A stretch of DNA of 49,483 bases from Mediterraneibacter glycyrrhizinilyticus. Its GTDB lineage: Bacteria > Bacillota > Clostridia > Lachnospirales > Lachnospiraceae. Shown in pieces: positions 44,898 to 49,483 of the stretch. Numbering within the stretch: position 1 is the first letter of the stretch; each line of letters begins with the position of its first letter. The DNA is taken from NCBI RefSeq assembly GCF_016902345.1, contig NZ_JACJLR010000025.1, positions 1-49,483 on the forward strand, written 5' to 3'. A program made the position numbers and the translations under genes. The notes under the pieces are model-generated. The model had not been told where the DNA came from. It searched no databases and saw only the letters and a list, made by a program, of their open reading frames with translations.

Positions 44898-45190
44898 CCT
44901 TTTCTCCTTCCTTGTAAGCGCAAACTGTATCTACCTATGCTATTCTATTCTAGCAAATCTCTTTTTGCAGTACAACCTGACAGATTATAGGATTTCCCGG
45001 TTCAAATTTAATACATATCTGTCCTCTAAAATGATGTCACATCCTCTGGCTCTGCACTATCTCACAGTTCCTGATTCAGTTTCCGGAACTGTTCCAAGCT
45101 TTTCTCCTCATGACCGAAGACCTTAAACACCTTCTGCCCGTCCATCTTTTGCTAAATATAATATTTATATCAAACAAATATAAATTTTAC

Positions 45191-45307
45191 TTAAATTACA
45201 AATGATAGCTGCGCCGTAAAGGATAATGATAGAAGTGTAAAATACAGATTTCCCAGCATATACCCCAGTTTATCGCTGATCCCAACCGATTTTTCACTTT
45301 TCTTCAT
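45191..45307 (-). pseudogene. N-terminal fragment of a GPH-type sugar symporter
   Basis: A 38-codon frame with an excellent ribosome site (GTAGGAGG, 8-9 bases before ATG 45307). KSEKSVGISDKLGYMLGN matches the N-terminus of GPH symporters; the reading then runs into TLLSLSFTAQL and a TAA. The rest of the transporter is absent: the next gene's leader begins about 300 bp on. It sits 12 bp after the GH3 gene stop, so it was probably the next gene of that operon. The other half of the 420-bp gap to the xylanase has no recognisable gene. Confidence 0.6.
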
Positions 45308-45319
45308 CCCGTGCTCCTC

Positions 45320-48217
45320 CTACAGATGTTTCTTTTTCCGCAGATAACTTCTTATCACCAGAACCTCTGCACCAAGGAAGACTGCTGCCAGGATCCCGTC
45401 CACGACAAACAGCGTTCTCATCCAGTCCGGGATTGCGCCCGGAGTGTAATCTTCATATGCAGCGCTGTTGACCGTCACATAGAAGATATTCTTCACCGCA
45501 TCACGCATCGCGAGTACGCTGGTAGCGCTTAGATCCGTCATGATCGCCTCGTTGCCCGCTACTCCCAGCATCATGTCTGTGCCGCCGCGGACTGCACGGT
45601 CTGCGTCCATATATCCGTAATTTCCAAAGTAATCGGAAATGACCATTCCTTCAAATCCCCACTCGCCTCTCAAGACATCCTGGAGAAGGGCAGGACACCC
45701 TGACGCCCATTCTGTCCCGAGATAATTGTAGGAGGACATGACCGCAAGTTTTCCTGACTCTGTATTCTTCACACAGTATTCAAAGGGCTTCATGTACAGT
45801 TCTCTTAAACTCTGCTCGTTGAACCAGGTACACAGAAGTGCGTTTCTGTTGATCTCCTGTTCATTCAGTACGAAATGCTTGATATACGGATAGATACCCT
45901 GCGCCACAGCCGCAGATACTTCTGCATACGCCATCCTGCTGCTGAGCAGGCTGTCTTCGGAATAATACTCAAAGTTCCTTCCTCCGAAAGCGCTTCTGTG
46001 CAGGTTCATGGAAGGCGCATACCATCCGACGATCCCGAAATCCGAGAATTCCCGGCACATTCCCTCTGCCGCTTTTTCCGCCAGGTCAACATTCCAGGTC
46101 TGGGCGATCAGCACTTCAGAACAGTATCCTGTACCAAAGGCGTTCAGCGTACGGGAGTTGACTCCTGCCGGACCGTCTGTATCCATTGTACGGATCTTGC
46201 CCACCGAATCCACTGCTGCGGTCTGGTGTCCGCCATAAGCGATCAGTTCTACCATCTCATCCACTGTCACCTGGTCGAGCAGATCCTCCCATCTGGGATC
46301 ATCATAAGACGCGCCTCTCAGGTCATAGAGTTCCAGCCCGTTGTCCGCTCCTGTTGTGGGCATCTCATCCTCCGGATCATTGTAGATCGTCGGATCATAG
46401 GTTCCATTTCCCAGGACCTCTCCCTCCAGTTCATAGCTGGAAGGCGCGCTCACTGCCTCTTCATAGTTGGCAAATCCGTCTGCTCTTGAAAGGTATGTGA
46501 TGTCGCCCTGTGCAAAGTCGAATCTGTTGGCCGCCGCCACCTGATCTCCGGAGTGAGGATTGGATTCGTCGTAAACGATATCTTCACTCAGTTCATACTC
46601 CTGGCTGTCGATCACATCATGACTGTCAGACCGGAGGCTGATCCCGTAAGTTCCCGCCTCCAGAACGTACTGGCCGTCTCCGGACATATCATAGGAAGCC
46701 ATATCTTCGATCGGGAAAGACAGGGTCAGTGTCTCCGACTGTCCGGGTTCGAGCATGTCGGTCTTGTCAAATGCGGCAAGGTTCACGCTTGACTTCTCAA
46801 TGCCGCCGTTTTCATAAGGCGGGGTATAATAAAGCTGTACCACATCCTTTCCGGCTGTGTCGCCTGTGTTTGTCACCGTCACATCCACACTGACGGAATC
46901 CTCTGTCACATTCAGATCGCCCATCTCCTGTGTGAAAGTCGTGAAGCTCATCCCATATCCGAACGGATACATCACCTGCTCCCCGTAATCGATCAGACCT
47001 TCCTCTGCTGCCGTTTCATAGAAACGATAACCTGTGTAGATCCCTTCTGTATAATTTACAAAGGAAACGATACCATCCGCCGCTTCCCAGGAAGCCAGAG
47101 CAGCCTCCTCTGTCTCCTGTGTGTTTGTGTAAGCGAAATGCCCGATATTATTGTAGTACGGCGTCTGTGTCAGATCGCGCACCCAGGTATCCGTGGTCTT
47201 TCCTGACGGGTTCACATTTCCCGCAAGGATATCGCCCAGGGCGTTAAATCCTGTCGCCCCTGCTCCTGCACAGAGGAGCACGCTTTTGATCTGATCATAT
47301 TCTTCCGTCCATCCAAGTTCGAATGTATTGGCTCCGTTATAGACAACAATGACATTTTCAAACTCGCTGCAGACCATATCTACCAGGTCTCTTTCTGTCT
47401 GGCTCAATTCCAGATAAGTCTGTCCGTCCGTAAAGTCATCGTACTCAGAAGAATTATTCTGGTAGCTCCCGTTTGTATATTTTGTCCCCTGGTTCCATGT
47501 TCCGTCCATGAGAGCGCCCATATCATGAGGCAGGTCCGCCCCTTCTCCGCCGCTTCGGGAGATCACGATCATCGCCGTATCAGAAAAGTCTTTCGCGTTC
47601 TGTATCATCTCGTCAGAATAGTCGGATACCGGTACTTCCGGGAGAGTCCAGTCCTGTCCGTCATTGATCCCGATGACCGGACGATCTGCCCTGTATTCTG
47701 TGTACATATCAGACAGCTCGCTGTTCGTCTCAAACCCTGCGTTCTCAAGTCCCTCCAGGATCCCGACCGCAGTCGCTGCATCTACCGTTCCCGATCCGGT
47801 CCCTCCGTAGATCGGATTCGTGGATGCCCAGCCGAATACGTTGATCCGCTCCGGCGCGACAGGAAGAAATGAATCATCATTTTTTGTCATGACGATCCCC
47901 TCTCCTGTAACTTCTTCAATGACCTGGCGGGAATTGTCCACGCTCTCCTGGGAAAGGGATCCCATATCTGAGAGCACGATACTGAGCGTATTGCTCAGCG
48001 CCCCTGTGAGCATCACATTCACCACAAGGACTACCGCCACGAGAAACGCCAGAAGAGACTGTACTCTTACAAATCCCCTCACCGGCTTTGCCAGCTTTCT
48101 GGCAAGGATCATAACTGCGATCATGCAGACCAGCGCCACACCGATCACGATCAGGTGTGTCCTCACCAGCTGAAGCGCACTGATTATGTCCTCATATGCA
48201 ACTTCTACATTTCCCAT
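45320..48217 (-). CDS. membrane-anchored GH3 beta-glucosidase with permuted domains
   Basis: 965 residues with the GH3 domains in reverse order. Membrane helices near 20-38 and 53-75 come first, then the alpha/beta sandwich (about 95-400: VFGWASTNPIYGGTGSG, SRSGGEGADLP, LLCAGAGATGFNALGDIL), the fibronectin-like domain (about 405-540: YPFGYGMSFTTF, TNTGDTAGKDVVQLYY), and last the barrel (about 640-910: TMDTDGPAGVNS, GWYAPSMNLHR, YIKHFVLNEQE), with nucleophile Asp862 in VISDYFG. A third membrane helix ends the protein (about 930-950). Permuted GH3 enzymes are known from rumen and gut Clostridia. The catalytic unit is probably outside the cell, held at both ends. GGAGGG precedes the ATG; a transposon lies immediately upstream. 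Confidence 0.9.
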   Translation of the reverse strand: MGNVEVAYEDIISALQLVRTHLIVIGVALVCMIAVMILARKLAKPVRGFVRVQSLLAFLVAVVLVVNVMLTGALSNTLSIVLSDMGSLSQESVDNSRQVIEEVTGEGIVMTKNDDSFLPVAPERINVFGWASTNPIYGGTGSGTVDAATAVGILEGLENAGFETNSELSDMYTEYRADRPVIGINDGQDWTLPEVPVSDYSDEMIQNAKDFSDTAMIVISRSGGEGADLPHDMGALMDGTWNQGTKYTNGSYQNNSSEYDDFTDGQTYLELSQTERDLVDMVCSEFENVIVVYNGANTFELGWTEEYDQIKSVLLCAGAGATGFNALGDILAGNVNPSGKTTDTWVRDLTQTPYYNNIGHFAYTNTQETEEAALASWEAADGIVSFVNYTEGIYTGYRFYETAAEEGLIDYGEQVMYPFGYGMSFTTFTQEMGDLNVTEDSVSVDVTVTNTGDTAGKDVVQLYYTPPYENGGIEKSSVNLAAFDKTDMLEPGQSETLTLSFPIEDMASYDMSGDGQYVLEAGTYGISLRSDSHDVIDSQEYELSEDIVYDESNPHSGDQVAAANRFDFAQGDITYLSRADGFANYEEAVSAPSSYELEGEVLGNGTYDPTIYNDPEDEMPTTGADNGLELYDLRGASYDDPRWEDLLDQVTVDEMVELIAYGGHQTAAVDSVGKIRTMDTDGPAGVNSRTLNAFGTGYCSEVLIAQTWNVDLAEKAAEGMCREFSDFGIVGWYAPSMNLHRSAFGGRNFEYYSEDSLLSSRMAYAEVSAAVAQGIYPYIKHFVLNEQEINRNALLCTWFNEQSLRELYMKPFEYCVKNTESGKLAVMSSYNYLGTEWASGCPALLQDVLRGEWGFEGMVISDYFGNYGYMDADRAVRGGTDMMLGVAGNEAIMTDLSATSVLAMRDAVKNIFYVTVNSAAYEDYTPGAIPDWMRTLFVVDGILAAVFLGAEVLVIRSYLRKKKHL

Positions 48218-48241
48218 AAAATTTCCCTCCGTTTCTTTGTT

Positions 48242-49483
48242 GGTAGTGTCAAAACTACCTTCGTTTTTTATTGTAAAAGTTACGTTTTACCTTGATTTTT
48301 CGGAGGTTTGCAAATAAAAAGAGCATTGACCTCCCTTTTCTGGTATAATGTCAATCGCCAAACCAACCTTATACAAAAGGAGCCAACGCTCATGGACATT
48401 ATACTTTATCTTCTCACCATTATTCAATACCTTTATCAGTTGAATTGCTGGTTATTAAATTTTATCTGCAGATACATCCCGCTCAAGCAGTGGGCGTTTG
48501 ATGACTCCCATTCCCCCAAATACCAGAAGTACAAGATTGATGAACTTCCTTTGATTACGGATTTCCGTCAGGACTGGACCTATAAGGAACTGATTTCTTA
48601 CTTCGATAAGCGTTACGGCAAGAAGATCCGCCCCATCAAACGACAGTCCGAATGTGACATCCCGGAAGAATGTTCCTGTCCCCGTTGTCAGGCTCCAAAG
48701 CCCTATCTTTACAAGAACAACGGCTCCAAAGGACAGCTTTCCTGCAAAGTCTGTGACGCAAAGTTCTCACAGCAGGATAACCGCTTTTCTGCCATAAAAC
48801 TTCGCTGTCCCCACTGCGGGAATACTCTTGTCCCGAAGAAAGACCGGAAGTTCTTTGTCTTGCATAAGTGCGTAAACCCGAAATGCCCTTACTATCTCCA
48901 TAACCTTAAAAAAGTGGAGCCAGAACATCTCAATGAGGCTTACGGAAAAAATAAATACAAGCTCCATTACATCTACCGTGAATTCACTGTAGATTTCTTC
49001 CGCATGGATTTGAACTCCCTTCCGAAAAATGCTTCTTCCCTGAAGTTCGGCCGGCATAACGCCCATGTCATGGGGCTCTGTCTGACTCTCCATGTAAATC
49101 TTGGTCTCTCCCTGCGCAAGACTTCTCAGGCTCTCAAGGACCTTTACAACATCCGGATCTCCCATCAGCAGGTCGCCAACTATGCCAGGACTGCCGCCCT
49201 TGTCATCAAGCCTTTCGTTGACAACTATGATTACAAGACCGGAACCACCTTTATCGCCGATGAAACCTATATCAAAGTCCGCGGGATCAAAGGATACATC
49301 TGGTTCATCATGGATGCGGTATCCCGCTCCATTCTTGGCTATCAGGTCTCTGATAACCGCGCGGTAGGTCCCTACATCCTTGCTATGCGCATGGCTTTCC
49401 GTAAGTTAAAGCAGCTTCCGGAAAACTTCCGCTTTATCGCCGATGGATACAGCGCCTATCCACTTGCGGCACAGCAGTTCTTC
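48242..49483 (+). mobile_element. insertion sequence, left part, running off the window
   Basis: Holds the transposase below and about 150 bp of non-coding left end. GGTAGT-GTCAAA-ACTACC at 48242-48259 is a candidate terminal structure close to the GH3 start codon, with an outward TTGACA-like box. An extended -10 (TGG TATAAT at 48344-48349) precedes the transposase. The exact boundary and target duplication cannot be set because the right end is outside. Confidence 0.6.
48392..49483 (+). CDS. zinc-finger DDE transposase, partial at window end
   Basis: 364 uninterrupted codons from ATG 48392 (after AAAGGAG) to the last base. An N-terminal hydrophobic and aromatic segment (ILYLLTIIQYLYQLNCWLLNF) is followed by two or three Cys-pair zinc-binding modules (CSCPRCQAPK, CKVCDAKF, CPHCGN, CVNPKCPYY), a helix-turn-helix-like region (LSLRKTSQALKDLYNIRISHQQV) and an RNase H-fold core with FIADETYIKVRGIKGYIWFIMDA (first Asp) and FIADGYSAYP (second Asp); the final Glu is beyond the window. 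Layout recalls IS6/IS240 and rve-type transposases, but the zinc fingers set it apart. Family not assigned. Likely active judging by the open frame. Confidence 0.85.
   Translation, partial: MDIILYLLTIIQYLYQLNCWLLNFICRYIPLKQWAFDDSHSPKYQKYKIDELPLITDFRQDWTYKELISYFDKRYGKKIRPIKRQSECDIPEECSCPRCQAPKPYLYKNNGSKGQLSCKVCDAKFSQQDNRFSAIKLRCPHCGNTLVPKKDRKFFVLHKCVNPKCPYYLHNLKKVEPEHLNEAYGKNKYKLHYIYREFTVDFFRMDLNSLPKNASSLKFGRHNAHVMGLCLTLHVNLGLSLRKTSQALKDLYNIRISHQQVANYARTAALVIKPFVDNYDYKTGTTFIADETYIKVRGIKGYIWFIMDAVSRSILGYQVSDNRAVGPYILAMRMAFRKLKQLPENFRFIADGYSAYPLAAQQFF

Noticed and set aside
48218..48260. Hybrid promoter from the transposon end driving the permuted GH3 gene
   Set aside because: The outward TTGACA box would put the -10 on top of the ribosome binding site, so it cannot work as a normal promoter.
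1..49483. CRISPR arrays, tRNA and rRNA genes
   Set aside because: I looked for regularly spaced repeats and for cloverleaf or rRNA signatures and saw none.

Overview
The window looks like chromosome from a gut Firmicute of the Lachnospiraceae type (Blautia, Ruminococcus or Mediterraneibacter-like). The reasons are moderate GC, strong AGGAGG ribosome binding sites, Clostridia-style glycoside hydrolases and GPH sugar symporters, a ThiW-type thiamine precursor transporter, a minimal SmsCB Fe-S system and a VQTGD-type cell-wall sorting end. This is inference from gene content; there is no rRNA or tRNA to confirm it.

Layout. 0-3.7 kb: a GH13 alpha-glucosidase divergent from an AraC regulator, then an XRE membrane regulator. 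3.9-7.8 kb: a thiamine locus on the minus strand (thiW, TPP riboswitch, thiM, thiE, HAD phosphatase, thiD), with an unexplained hairpin-rich leader before thiW. 8-12 kb: a second XRE regulator, a YbaK deacylase, a 58-bp perfect palindrome, and LysR-smsC-smsB. 12.3-15 kb: a YeiH-type transporter, a 187-bp GC-rich quasi-palindrome of unknown nature, and an aspartate aminotransferase. 15-19 kb: a polyol dehydrogenase and GPH symporter operon with a ROK regulator. 19.2-23.3 kb: a heterodimeric ABC exporter with a MarR regulator and an operator-overlapping promoter. 23.5-28 kb: GH2 and GH31 glycosidases. 28-29.4 kb: blaI with a wrecked blaR1. 29.4-35.9 kb: AEC transporter, alpha/beta hydrolase, NSS symporter, pyruvate kinase, and a cupin-carboxymuconolactone decarboxylase pair.

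From about 36 kb the character changes to a visibly more AT-rich accessory region. It holds an AbiE-like nucleotidyltransferase toxin-antitoxin pair, the deletion-scarred remains of what I recognise as a TOTE-type primase/helicase/PLD conflict protein, and a xylan-degradation locus in decay. The large anchored GH10 xylanase (1026 codons) is intact, but the acetylesterase next to it carries two stops and a frameshift and is fused by deletion to a GH3 beta-xylosidase that has lost most of its catalytic barrel. Only the first 38 codons of a sugar transporter survive. A membrane-anchored GH3 enzyme with permuted domain order follows, and the window ends inside a zinc-finger DDE transposase read on the plus strand.

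Functional reading: the left three quarters is ordinary core and carbohydrate metabolism with good cis-regulatory detail. The right quarter records acquisition and loss of defence and xylan-use genes. The least explained objects are the 13.3-kb quasi-palindrome, the thiW leader and the deletion-derived remnants.
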